DNA of 64,000 nucleotides, from the NCBI GenBank assembly GCA_963580455.1, contig OY756958.1, forward strand, positions 30,578,501 through 30,642,500, in the 5' to 3' direction. Made by a program: the position numbers and the translations under genes. The notes beneath the pieces are model-generated. The model did no database searches and had not been told where the DNA came from. It was given only the letters and a program-made list of their open reading frames with translations. Shown one piece after another: positions 1 to 10,741 of this stretch. The stretch comes from Euonymus europaeus (Eukaryota > Streptophyta > Magnoliopsida > Celastrales > Celastraceae). The first letter of the stretch is position 1; the number at the start of each line of letters is the position of its first letter.

Positions 1-3000
1 CGCTTATAGTGGGGAGAGTCTGCATGGGGCCTACTATTCAGGCTTTCCTCAAATCGAGGACCGAACCACACGTTGTGGTACTATTTTTTTGGTAAAGATT
101 CTTTGAATTTCTTAAGATTTCCAATGTATATGGAGAAAGCTGAGGGGCGGCGCTTACATTTTGAACTCATCATTGGCTTAGCTTGACTTGTTCGATCACA
201 GCAGAGAAAACAATCTTATTTTTTTGGTGACAAAATAGAGTGGTAGGGTAATATTGGGTTGGTGTAGCACTGATGCATTTGACTTTACTTTCTGGGATTT
301 GAAAGCCAATTTTTATTATGAACATGGCGGCAGTAAGTGATGATCGAAGTGGTTGGTCTGCACTATTTTGAAGATTTTAATTAACGAATGGTTACAATTA
401 ATAGTAATTATGACAAAATATTAAGTCTGTATTGCAAGCACCTTGGCTGTCATTATAGTTGAAAATTGGATGTAAATGCAATGATACCTAAACATTTGTC
501 AATACGATTGGTTGTGTAAGATTTGTGCCGCCACCCCCACATTAGTTTCTCCAAGGAATTTATTGTTCAATTCGAATTGTAACTTTGACGAAATAATTTC
601 GAATTATCTTTCATGTTAGGTGTATGTGATCAGAAGATCAATCTCCACTTAACATTCCAATATGTATATATATATATATAGAAATGGTCTCCACATATAT
701 AATTAATAGCAATGTATTTAGAATGTTGTGAGATTAAATACTCATGAGGTGACAGAAAGAATCTAGCTAGAGCGGCCCACTCTCGTAGAGTCAAAACCTT
801 GCAATAATATAATAATTTTAAGGACTGAAAAAAGGGTCAAATGATGAATATAAGAAATAAAGACACTCGCAATCACAGCACTGCAGAGATCCAGTCAAAT
901 TTCGGCTGTAATATGACCCCATCATGACCAGTTACAGTTGTTCAAGATTGCTTAAACAAATTTACTTTCTTAATAAATATTTTAATTCCTGCTATGGTGA
1001 CTTCCCATGTTGCGTGTATAGAATATGTCAAAACACAAAAGGACAATAACAATGGTACTAATTAAAAATTTGCATGCGTCCCATCTTTATTATATAAAAA
1101 ATTAAATTATATATTCAATTATATTAATAAAATATATTTTTAAATACTATCATATCAATAAAATATAAATTTATATATATTTTCTTTTTGATATCAAGGA
1201 GGGGAAATACATTTCTATACATTTTTCATTTTAAAAAAAGTCAAACACTTCTTTTTTTTCATTTCCTTGTTCATTAACTAATAAGACTACATCAAAATCA
1301 ATATTACGTCTCATATTTTCTACAAAAAGTCAAGTCACATATTCATCAATAATATTAAAATACATCCACATGAGCAAAACACATCTATCAATACAATCAC
1401 ATTAACAAAAATACATATTTTCATACATTATATATTCCTCCCAAAATACAACAATTACATTTGCTCTAAGAATAGGTTAGACGAAGAGCTTAATTACCAT
1501 GAATGGTGTCGGTGGCCGTGCAATAAAAAAATTGAGAGGAAAAAAAAAACTGCAACTCAATTTGATGGTGCCTAGCGTGTGACTTTTCATGGAAAGATTG
1601 TCTTTTTTTTGTTTTGTTTACTTCACTTGTCCAAGGAATCTGTACTGTCACTTTCAGGAATCTGTACTGGCAACAAGAGTCCAAATTCGGGGAGGAAGGA
1701 CAGATGTGTTTCACTTGAAATTGTCGACCACAATTATTATATATTATATATATAGCAGTACTATAACACATAACTCTCTATATATATATATTGAGTGGAA
1801 AGAACAGGCCGGGAACCCTAGCTCCTCACCTTTTTATATATTTTTAAGTGCATTCTAATAATGTAATTAGGCAAACCCATCACAATTCGCTCAAGGATCT
1901 TGTACTGACTAGAAAGATTGCAGCCCTTATAAACATTTCAAACAAAAAAAAGTAGCACTTAAGCACAATGAAAGGTCACAGTTGATCGGTTGGCAGTGTT
2001 GGATATAAAAATGTGCAAATACCACGTGGCAAAAAGCATACGCTAAATATGGTCAGGTCAAAACTAGACGGAACGAGTTGAGAATTTGAACGAATTGAAC
2101 CATCCAAGGCACCTAGCTAGACTAGCAAAAATATTTGGGTGAGATAAATCGGTCAAGAAGTCATGATAGACCGAACGATAAAGAGGTGGCAATTATTTGG
2201 ACGCACTAGTAGAAGAAAGAGAGTGGCTAATAATGGCTCGAAGAAGACGAAGCAGTACCTGGACGTGGAACGCTCATGATAGTTAAGGCAAAACCAGTTA
2301 GTAAATCAATACTAAGCAATTGGAACAACGTATGACACTTGGCAACAATCTCATAAGCAAACTGTACACACTGATAAGAGCAGTTTTATAGAATATATAT
2401 AAAAATCTAGATTTCAATTTTTACAAGGTCGGATCAATCAAATACTCAAAACAACATGTATTTTTCTTTTGTAGCACTTTTTAATCTCAAATCACTTTTA
2501 TAATTTATTCTTCTCGTGTTGTGACGTTTGGAGGTCATTCTCTTTCTTATATTTTCACTTTTTTTTTATTTGGTTTCAAGAAATTTGTTACGACACACAT
2601 CATTTAATCTCATTTGTTCACGACACTCAAATTCCACTGCAAACAGGCAATTATGTACTAATATTACAATTTTTAAGGCAAGGCCGGTCTCTACGGGCTT
2701 TACTAGAGTCCCGTTGGCTTAATAAACGGTATATATACCATCCACTCGATATGATGACACGTGTAATGTTGACTAGTCAACTTACTTTTTTATTTTATTT
2801 AAAATTTTGATTTTTTGTGAAATGACTGTTATGGGTATGTGATGTTTAATATTTACAAGGATTGAATTAACCATGTTTTTATCAATAATTGACTATTATA
2901 CCCCTTTTATTTTGGTTAAATTACGAGATTACTAGAATGTGATGAACTAGTAAAACGTTTCCATAGAGGAACAATCTCATTTTACGAACTCCTTCAAGAT

Positions 3001-3789
3001 CAAACAAAACGTTGACAAACATAGCTCATACTGACCGCTTTTATAAATTTATTTCAGCTCTTACAAATTACTTTAATTGAAATTATCAGAATAGAGAGTT
3101 ACAGATTTGTTAAGCAATCCAAGATCAAAGTGGACTAGGTTAAGCAGATAATATGGTCCATAAAAATCCAAGTGAATATGAATTTCATGCCACCGGAACA
3201 GTTTTTTATCACTCCATCCGAGGGGAACAAACACAACCCAAAATAAGAACAAAGTGTTACTTTCCGAATGCCATATAAATAGTCTGTTAACTAGCCCAAG
3301 AGAGTATGCTGGACTCTTTTCACCATGAAAATGAATGGAGTTATTAAGAAAAATGTTTACTACAGTTAAAAAGCAGTCATGGTGTACTAGTCTAGCAATA
3401 TAATTACTTGGAGTGTTTTCATTGTTTCATATCAGTTGATTTAGTCAAACACATAACATATCATTGGAAATGTGCATTACCATGCTATGGTCACAAGAAA
3501 ATTGCTCACTGGGACTTCATTTACCTACTCCAAATGTCTTGCGTGCATCCTGCCATATTCATGTACATAACACATCATCACCGCATAATGTAAAACATTG
3601 TGGGTTGACAAGATTGTTAATAGTTTTCTAACTACAAAAATATTATAATGAACTCATTAAAACAATTGCACTTGTAGTCAACTGAACTGATGATCAACAT
3701 ACCATTAGCTATTTAAAATAACACATCTATGTGGACTTCTAACTTCTGATCCAAACTCAAACTTTCCATACCTCTAACTCACTAACATG
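1..3789. other. Intergenic, no gene recognised
   Basis: AT-rich DNA with short random open frames only. There is a TA microsatellite near 664-680 and scattered A/T runs. I see no protein homology, tRNA fold or long repeat here. It could contain promoter or 3' sequence of a gene outside the window. Confidence 0.6.
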
Positions 3790-4611
3790 TTTAATACTAC
3801 AACTTTTGTTCTGCTAGTGAAAGACTTCATGAATCTGTCCTGATCCAAAGTCCAGTGAGAAGGGTCAAGTGCCACATATACCTGTCATAGAAACAATTTT
3901 CCAACTAACCCAACTAGCAATTGTTGCTGATACTAACAATCTGAGACATAATATTGAAACTAAATCACTTACAGGGACTGCTCCAACCATGGTTATGCAT
4001 GCTTCATATGTTTCATAACAAGGATCAAACAGCACAACCTCATCCCCCTATCTATTACTGTCCCGATAAACAATATTACATCATCAATTAAACATAGACA
4101 AATTTGGTATGAAACCCAATAAGAGAATGCGTATTCGAAAATACCATTACCGCAAAAGCTTCAGTTTGCCCACAATAGAAAGCAATATCAATTGAAGGTT
4201 CGACATTCAAACCATGCTTATCCTTTATTTTTCTGGACAGGTGGTCATAAATTCCTTGCACATGCCTTGAATTACGGAAGTTGAAAACAAAGCATTTAAA
4301 ATTTCTAAGAAAAGCTATGTATGAACCAATCTTTGGGGGAATAGAACGGATACAAGAAGCAACTTGTACTTATCAAAGTCGGAATTGATGCCCGAAATTG
4401 CAGCGTTTTTTATTTGGGGTGGAGTAGGGAAGTTTGGAAAACCTTCGGCTAGGTTAAGAGCGTTCCATCTCTAAGTAAGGTGTGAGAGCTCTTGAATTGG
4501 TGAAGGTCTGAAGGTTCTTGCCACTTTCGATAGCTTCACACTAGTGTAATTTGCAGAATTTCGGACGAGAGATGCTCCTTCTTCATCTTCTACAACTTGA
4601 TTATTAGCCAT
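3790..4611 (-). pseudogene. Truncated PLP aminotransferase pseudogene (kynurenine/glutamine transaminase-like), 5' half only
   Basis: Read on the minus strand from an ATG at 4611, the frame gives MANNQVVEDEEG..., then a segment with PIQELSHLT, an in-frame TAG near 4473, and NALNLAEG followed by FPNFPTPPQIKNAAI. After a probable intron (GT near 4353) the match resumes with HVQGIYDHLSRKIKDKHGL and DIAFYCGQTEAFA, ended by a GTAATG donor. It continues with GDEVVLFDPCYETYEACI and VYVALDPSHWTLD, and stops matching after TKVVVLN, just where the active-site segment around NPHNPTG would begin. The order, spacing and intron-like gaps are those of fold-type I aminotransferases of the kynurenine transaminase group, as I recall them. 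The premature stop, the degenerate sequence before GDEVV and the absent PLP-lysine half mean it is a relic. A transcribed fragment is possible but no enzyme can be made. It lies about 550 bp upstream of the first CEP gene, on the opposite strand. Confidence 0.8.
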
Positions 4612-5056
4612 CTGCGCGACTCCTATAAGAGTCAAAGGACAGAAGAAATTATGGAGAGGCGGAGGTTATGCAGATGGAACGGAAACGGAAAGGGTTTAGA
4701 TTGTAATGGTACATGTGTTGCAATTTTATTTTGTTTATTTTTTTAACGATGGAGATTGTATCATTTAATCTAATGATGAAAAGGTATACTATTTTTGTAC
4801 AGTTATTTGACTGAACTGTTTTGTAGTTCAGCCCGGTCTCTACGGTTTCTTTGATATAAAGAATATATATAGTATATCATTAATAGCAAAAAACAATAAC
4901 GGCGACAGAAGATATTGAGAAGATCTTTTTAATTAATCACTTGGAGGACCCCATTTTGAAGAATCTTAACCGTGCAATCTGGGGATCCATGCCCGTTCAC
5001 ACAATTCAATATTTATGAATTAATTAATCAGCGGTCAGTATTTGTCACCTCATGAT

Positions 5057-5064
5057 TATAAATT
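5057..5064 (+). promoter_or_regulatory. Candidate TATA box of the five-unit CEP gene
   Basis: TATAAATT lies about 103 bp upstream of the ATG at 5167. This is a plausible distance for a plant TATA box plus a short leader. There is no transcript evidence. Confidence 0.4.
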
Positions 5065-5166
5065 CATAAGGAGACCCGGGCTTGTTTACATCCAAGTTCC
5101 AACATTCCCTCTAGAGCTCTATCAGTGTTCAGAATTTTTCACTTAATATTCCTCGTCTAGCCAGCT

Positions 5167-5820
5167 ATGTCTTCTGGAACCAAACAAGTTCTCATGTGTA
5201 AATATTGTGTCACTGTTCTTGCAATACTTGCATTCCATGAAACCCTAATTTGTGAGGGAAGGCCAATGAAGCCCCACAAACTCGATTCCTATGAAAAGGA
5301 ATCCAAAAGAGAAAGTACAAAATACATTGGTGATTCCACTAATGCAGTAGATGATTTTCGACCAACGACACCAGGAAACAGTCCCGGTGTAGGACACGAA
5401 GAAGAAGATAAATATAGTGAGGCATTAGGTGCTAGTCATAATTCAATTGCTGGAGCCAAAGACGATTTCAGACCAACTGGACCTGGTCACAGCCCCGGAG
5501 TTGGTCATCTTCTTCAAAATCAACTTGATGATCACAAATATGATTCTATAACAGGTGGAGACAAAGATGATTTCAGACCCACAGATCCTGGTCATAGTCC
5601 CGGCGCGGGCCACGCTAGGAATTTTGTTACAGGAGGAGAAGCCAAGGATGATTTCCGTCCAACTGGACCTGGACACAGCCCTGGTGTCGGTCATTTGGTG
5701 GAACAGGACAAACATTCTGCTTTTGCAGGTGACGAAGAAGATTTCCGACCCACAGTTCCAGGTCACAGCCCTGGTATTGGTCATCATGCTCTAATTCCAA
5801 ACAAAAATCGTCAGCCATAA
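5167..5820 (+). CDS. CEP: CEP peptide-hormone precursor with five CEP domains
   Basis: Single-exon frame of 217 residues. Residues 1 to about 30 form a signal peptide: a hydrophobic core around CVTVLAILAF, with likely cleavage shortly before GRPMKP. The rest is hydrophilic and carries five 15-residue CEP units, each ending in SPG.GH: 63-77 (DFRPTTPGNSPGVGH), 100-114, 135-149, 162-176 and 192-206. Units are separated by 15-22 acidic, variable residues that would be removed by proteases. Unit 1 has Asn at position 9 where the other four have His; units differ at position 6 (T, G, D, G, V). By family knowledge, mature CEPs are secreted, hydroxylated on proline (sometimes arabinosylated), and perceived by CEPR-type LRR receptor kinases that report nitrogen demand and adjust lateral root or nodule number. 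The TATA candidate at 5057 and tandem single-unit relatives at 9455 and 12685 support a real gene. Which units are released cannot be read from DNA. Confidence 0.95.
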   Translation: MSSGTKQVLMCKYCVTVLAILAFHETLICEGRPMKPHKLDSYEKESKRESTKYIGDSTNAVDDFRPTTPGNSPGVGHEEEDKYSEALGASHNSIAGAKDDFRPTGPGHSPGVGHLLQNQLDDHKYDSITGGDKDDFRPTDPGHSPGAGHARNFVTGGEAKDDFRPTGPGHSPGVGHLVEQDKHSAFAGDEEDFRPTVPGHSPGIGHHALIPNKNRQP

Positions 5821-6892
5821 ACATTGATCACGTGTGCCTCTATTACACAATAATGTAAATTAATTACGTGTCTCTGTTTCAGTACTGGATAAGACTGGAT
5901 AATATATATGTGTGCGTGTCTATACATATATATGGTCACTACGTAAGATGCTTGCTAGGTGCATGCATGGTTGTATATGTATATATATGTCTAAGTTGAT
6001 TTCAATCTAAGTTTATATTTGAAATGAAGTTTTCTTTGTTCATTGTTCTTAATTTCTTCAATGTTCAACAGTCAAGTAATCTGTCTCCGTTAATGGCACT
6101 GACCCTTTGACTACAGTCTCCCCCGGATAACAATAATTATAATTAAGTTTGATATGAATAAATTTAGGGACAAAAAAATGTCTTTAGCACATAATGATTG
6201 TGATACATGAAAGTTTACACTCAAACAGTGTTTGGCTAATTACCCTGACACAGTGTTTGATCTGATTGGATATTAACTAGGACCAAGAAGAACAAACTAT
6301 TTACAGGTTGAGCTTGGGATTGCTCATTTAGTCATTTTTATCTACTTCCACTAGTTGTTGGCATCATAAGCGCAATAAAATAAACACCAATTAACATGTA
6401 AAACCAACGGAGTAGTAGCCCAATTGGTAAGAATTGTTTCTTAATTTTCACGGGTTGCGGGTCTAATTAGGCTCATGAAATGCAATTAAGATTTATATTT
6501 TGTTTGCATGAATTGGGAAAACTTTTCGCCCTTTGCACACACTAGTTAACTCAAATAAAATATTCCACAGGGGATGAGTACTGCTATTCCTATAGTCACG
6601 CTCAAGAGAAGTTTACTAGGTTTGTTTTCTATGCTCATCCTTTTTAATTCAATACAAAAAATTCCAACATGTAAGAACATAGTAATTTTGTTCAAAATTG
6701 CACTAGCGACCAATCCTTCCAATTGAGATACTGACATACGTTCCATCCTGTAAGTGTAACAACATCCACAAAACATGTGTTACTTTTTTTGTGAAAGAAG
6801 AAAAAATAAAAAATAATATATGATCATGAACATAATTGCATGCCCTAAAAAGTACGAAGTGAAAAATAAAATGAAATTTTAAAAAGCATCCC
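5821..6892. other. Downstream region of the first CEP gene, intergenic
   Basis: Contains the presumed 3' UTR to about 6050 and then AT-rich sequence. A short tRNA-like stretch near 6414-6465 has an A-box-like TAGCCCAATTGG and a weak B-box, suggesting an old SINE head. No coding potential recognised. Confidence 0.5.
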
Positions 6893-7220
6893 TTAGGCTA
6901 TGCTTGGATTGAGGAGGGGAGAGTTAAGTGAGGGGTTATTGTGGGTTGTTTAGATTGGGAGGAGTGTCAATGAAGGAAAAAAATGTATAATCTTACTTGG
7001 GTTGAGGAGGGGGAGGGGTATAATTATAACTATATCCCTCACTAACCCTCAAATTGGGGGTTTAGAAAATTGAGTGTTTTAGAGTCAAGGGAGGGGGGAA
7101 ACACCCCTCACTAACCCTCCCCTCATCCCTTGTCCTGCAATCCAAGTTAGGGCAAAATCTTCCCCTCACTTCACACCCTCTACTTAACCCCCTTCCCCCC
7201 TCAATCCAAGCATAGCCTTA
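6893..7220. mobile_element. Tourist-like (PIF/Harbinger) MITE
   Basis: A 322-bp element (6896-7217) is bounded by perfect inverted termini: GGCTATGCTTGGATTGAGG on the left and its reverse complement on the right. The direct repeat TTA flanks it at 6893-6895 and 7218-7220. TTA duplications and G-starting termini are typical of PIF/Harbinger-derived Tourist MITEs. The interior is G-rich on one side and C-rich on the other, so long parts of the arms can pair. It has no coding capacity. It sits between the first and second CEP genes. Confidence 0.85.
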
Positions 7221-8169
7221 GGGTTAGGGGCAAGGGGCACCACACCTGGCTCAAGAAGTATATAAAGCATAAACAAATAAAGCTAAAGAAGAAAAGTAAC
7301 CTAATTTTCATTTCTTAAAAAACTTAATTATTGCATTTTGAATATATATTATCTTCTCCATTATTTATCTACAGAAGATATTATCTTTCTCCTTCCTTAC
7401 AACATACTTAATTTCCACTCCACTAATTAAATACATAAAAAAAACTTATGCCTAAAATGACTGAAGATACTTATCAAGAAAGAATATATATACTTTTCAG
7501 TTCATCATGTCTGAATATCTTTATAAAGAGGTCTCAATTTTTATAGCAAGCTCAAGCGGTGTATATCTAATGGTTTGCCACGACTAATCAATCCTTTGAA
7601 CGCGAACAATTCCCTGTCATCTCAAACGTACTGCATTGTCTCGGCCGCATTGGACCCTGAAATAACCCCAAACGGTATATTTTTGCACTACAATAACTCA
7701 ATCCAAATACTTCCCAATTAATTGAGGTACGATCAATAGATACTATTTGCTATGGTCAGGACCTGCACCATATAAAACGTAAAACGTAAAAGCTGAGAGT
7801 ATTTATAAAAGATGAGAGTACGTGTGACAGAGTATTAGCTTATGCTATGTACCAAACATATGCAAAAATTATTAGTCCGTTTCGTAACTTTTAGTTATCA
7901 TGTATTAGGCCATGATGGGTAGCGCAATTTTATAAAATTGGATATTCCGTGGAACCCAAAGAAATAAATACCCGTCTTGGAGAGTGATGCAGAAGGAGGG
8001 AGCTAGGGAGCTAGCTACATTTATCAGTTGTTAACGTGAAGCTTTTTTTTTACAAGCTGTCAAAGAGTACAAAAAAATCATGCATGCATGTGCAGCAGCA
8101 CTTCTTTTTATATCATAAGGAGGAGAGAGAAAAACCCCACTTCTAATGCTCACAGTGAAGGGCGTATAC
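7221..8169. other. Intergenic, no gene recognised
   Basis: AT-rich spacer. No convincing reading frame, repeat family or structured RNA was seen. Confidence 0.5.
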
Positions 8170-8724
8170 CTAAACCCATGGACAATAAGAACAAGAGTAT
8201 AAACACCCAAGAAGAAAATATACTGCCAAAACAGCAGCAGACCAAAAGAGCAGAAAGCCTAAAAACAGAACAAGGAGATCTACACAACCATTGATTTCCA
8301 TGTAAATGTGCTTGAACTGAATATTCATAGTTCCGCGGCTTTTTTCAATCTGTCTTTTAATATAAATAGTCTTCCAAGGACAATAAAAATTAGCCAACAG
8401 ATTGTTATTACTTATTAGCAATTAAAGAGTTGGATTCAAACTGAATATGATTATATCCTAGGGACTTTGCCAGGCAGATGTCATCATGAATAACTTTCAT
8501 TTCAGTCCAAGTAATTGAGTGAAAACCATAGTAAATAGATAAATCAGCCACAAATTGACCATTGTAATCTCTTTACAAGCACCTTCTACCGGCAAGCACC
8601 TTCCACCGGCATCTCCATGATGACCAAGCATACTACCATCACAGTTGATTTTAACATAATAACTAGGAGAATGCCTGCGCTTTGTACGGATTGTACATTT
8701 TAATCTTATTGGGGAGGATTCCAA
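8170..8724 (-). pseudogene. RNase H-domain remnant of a plant retroelement
   Basis: The minus strand near 8730-8570 encodes YYVKINCDGSMLGHHGDAGG, matching the first strand and catalytic Asp of the plant type-1 RNase H domain (RVT_3 type) that occurs alone or behind LINE reverse transcriptases. A second segment at 8421-8270 reads ...IQFKHIYMEINGCVDLL, resembling the domain's C-terminal stretch, usually like 'HIYREGNACADALA'. The middle is shifted and interrupted, and the second catalytic acidic region is not recognisable. It is therefore a degenerate fragment. It lies between the first and second CEP genes. Confidence 0.55.
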
Positions 8725-9389
8725 TAGAAAACTACAATCTTACCTTTCTTTTGGGTCTTTACGGAAAGTTTGAAAAACTCATCTAAGAAAGAGTGTAATT
8801 ACAAGTTGTAGTACTCTTTTACAGGTATGGTTGAAGACAAAGAATCTAATCAAGAAACCATAATAGCCGATGAACATGCAAATTGCAATACCGCGTCGTT
8901 AGACATGGCAGATTCGAATATTTCCCCACCTTCTCGGGTCTGTCCTTCTTTGGCGGCTTATATGAAATAATAAAAAAATGATATACTTTCTCACGTGCGA
9001 TGTTGGGCAAGTACTCAAGTTGTAATTATTATTATTTTAATCAAGCCAAAAAAAAAAATACAGTGATTCTTCTACATATGTGATTTTTTTTTAAAGAAAT
9101 ACAGCCTCATAACCCATAACCTAACAACCTATTGTATAGTTGTTGACAGTTAAGCATGCAACATGCATACATGATTTCTTAATTAATAATCACTAGCTAC
9201 TTTTTTTGATAAAAAGATAAATAAATAATGTAGCTAGGGCACCCCCAAAATGTTTGGAAAGCTAGCTTTTTTTTTTTTTGGTTTTGGTCGAGAGTTTTTT
9301 ATTGACACGATTTAGGTTTCTGAAGTCCTTAAATACCATGTGAGTGAGGGCGCTTCTAAGCATACCAAAACCTAACATCTGATCACTAT

Positions 9390-9421
<32 letters not shown>

Positions 9422-9454
9422 TCACTTCCCATAAGTAAATCTTAATTAGTTACT
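8725..9454. other. Upstream region of the second CEP gene
   Basis: AT-rich, with poly-T/poly-A tracts. A CT run followed by a CA run at about 9391-9422 lies in the presumed 5' UTR or core promoter of the CEP gene at 9455. No strong TATA box stands out; CTTAAATACC near 9329 is a weak candidate. Confidence 0.45.
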
Positions 9455-9745
9455 ATGGCCAATGTTACTTACACTGCTTGTTTGTTTCTTGTTCTAACCA
9501 TGATCTTCTCAAATGAACTTGGTTTTACAGAAGGAAGAAAACTAACCAAAAACGTGGTCAAAGACGTCGAATGTTTTAGCCCCGATGGGAAGAGCGTCCC
9601 AAGAGACACTAACAAAAAAGTTAATTTGGCAAGCCCAAAGCAGTACTTGCACAATGGCATCAAGGATTCCGAAGGATTTGTGGAGGCCTTTCGACCTACA
9701 ACTCCAGGTCATAGTCCAGGCGTCGGTCATTCCATCCACAACTAG
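9455..9745 (+). CDS. CEP: CEP peptide-hormone precursor, single CEP domain
   Basis: Single-exon frame of 96 residues. Residues 1 to about 26 are a signal peptide (MANVTYTACLFLVLTMIF...), with the mature pro-region starting near EGRKLT. A variable, lysine-rich spacer follows. The CEP unit at residues 78-92 reads AFRPTTPGHSPGVGH, followed by SIHN and the stop. The layout (signal peptide, spacer, one CEP unit near the C-terminus with a short tail) is that of a classical single-unit CEP gene. The first unit residue is Ala instead of the usual Asp, which could alter N-terminal processing or receptor fit. The tail SIHN resembles SINN of the gene at 12685, so these two are probably closer to each other than to the five-unit gene. 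Confidence 0.93.
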   Translation: MANVTYTACLFLVLTMIFSNELGFTEGRKLTKNVVKDVECFSPDGKSVPRDTNKKVNLASPKQYLHNGIKDSEGFVEAFRPTTPGHSPGVGHSIHN

Positions 9746-10741
9746 GGTTTCAACTTTCAACTTCCATATTATATATATATATATATATGAGCATGTGTGT
9801 GTGTTGTGTGTCAATGTCTGGTACTAGTAATATATTGTTTTGTTTCTATAGTAGAGAAACAATGGTGTGTGTCGTTAATTATTGGGGTTTCGTTCTCTAC
9901 TTTCATAATGGTTTAGGTACTTGGAATATTGGATTGTATATATATGTGTATCCTATTTCTTTCTTCAATTCTTCGTTAAGCATTACCAGCAAAAGAAGAA
10001 AAAACGAAGAATGCTTAAATTAATTTCTTGTTGTAATGCGTACGTGAATGTAATATATCTGTGTCTTAGTAAGATCATCCATTTTTATTTTACGTACGTA
10101 GTGTACATTACTGTCGCATTCTGCTAAAAAAAGGTGCATGCATAATATTTGACATATATAGCCAGGTACGTAATTGTTCTTGTTCAATATTATAAACATC
10201 AATTCTTCTATAAAAAAACAAAATAAATACACAAACCATATCTTCAGTGGGTATATGAGATGATTTAAGAAAATAACTTTTTTTTTTGTTTTAATAACAA
10301 AAAAAAATGCTTCACCCACATAAAATTTAAACAACCAGTACTGTCCACCTTGCTCATCTAGTTATATATATATATATAGATATTTTTAGTATAGTTTTTT
10401 TAAGGGAAAAAAAATAGCAATTGAAGCTTCTCATGCATTAAAACACTTATCATGAAAGGAACGAGTCAAACGAAACATTATACCCGTCCCCTAAAAACTC
10501 TACACAGCTATACTGGTACTGGACAGTATAATTGAATTATCCACTTGCTGAAGTTAGCATATGAAATATGAACTTGCATAAGAAATATCCTCAAATAACA
10601 ATTCAAATTAAGCATACACTATCGTACGGATAGCTAGATTTTTTTTTTTTGATAAATAAAAAATTCAATGGAAAGTTAGGTGGTCCTTCCTCTTGCTCCC
10701 TAGGAACTCCCGAAGAGTACTGAACCCGTCTAAATTAAATT
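9746..10741. other. Spacer after the second CEP gene
   Basis: The presumed 3' UTR with an AT microsatellite (about 9768-9788) is followed by AT-rich DNA with poly-A and poly-T tracts. No gene recognised. Confidence 0.5.

Noticed and set aside
5352..5785. Regularly spaced direct repeats that could suggest a CRISPR-like array
   Set aside because: The repeats are codons of the CEP units in a plant gene; unit spacing varies and the DNA copies differ at third positions.
5443..5824. Open frames on the minus strand and the +2 frame across the five-unit CEP gene
   Set aside because: They mirror the internal CEP repeats; the + frame has a signal peptide and conserved units, while these have no features of their own.
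6414..6465. tRNA-like A-box and B-box
   Set aside because: No cloverleaf could be drawn and the B-box is poor; at most an old SINE head, not a tRNA gene.
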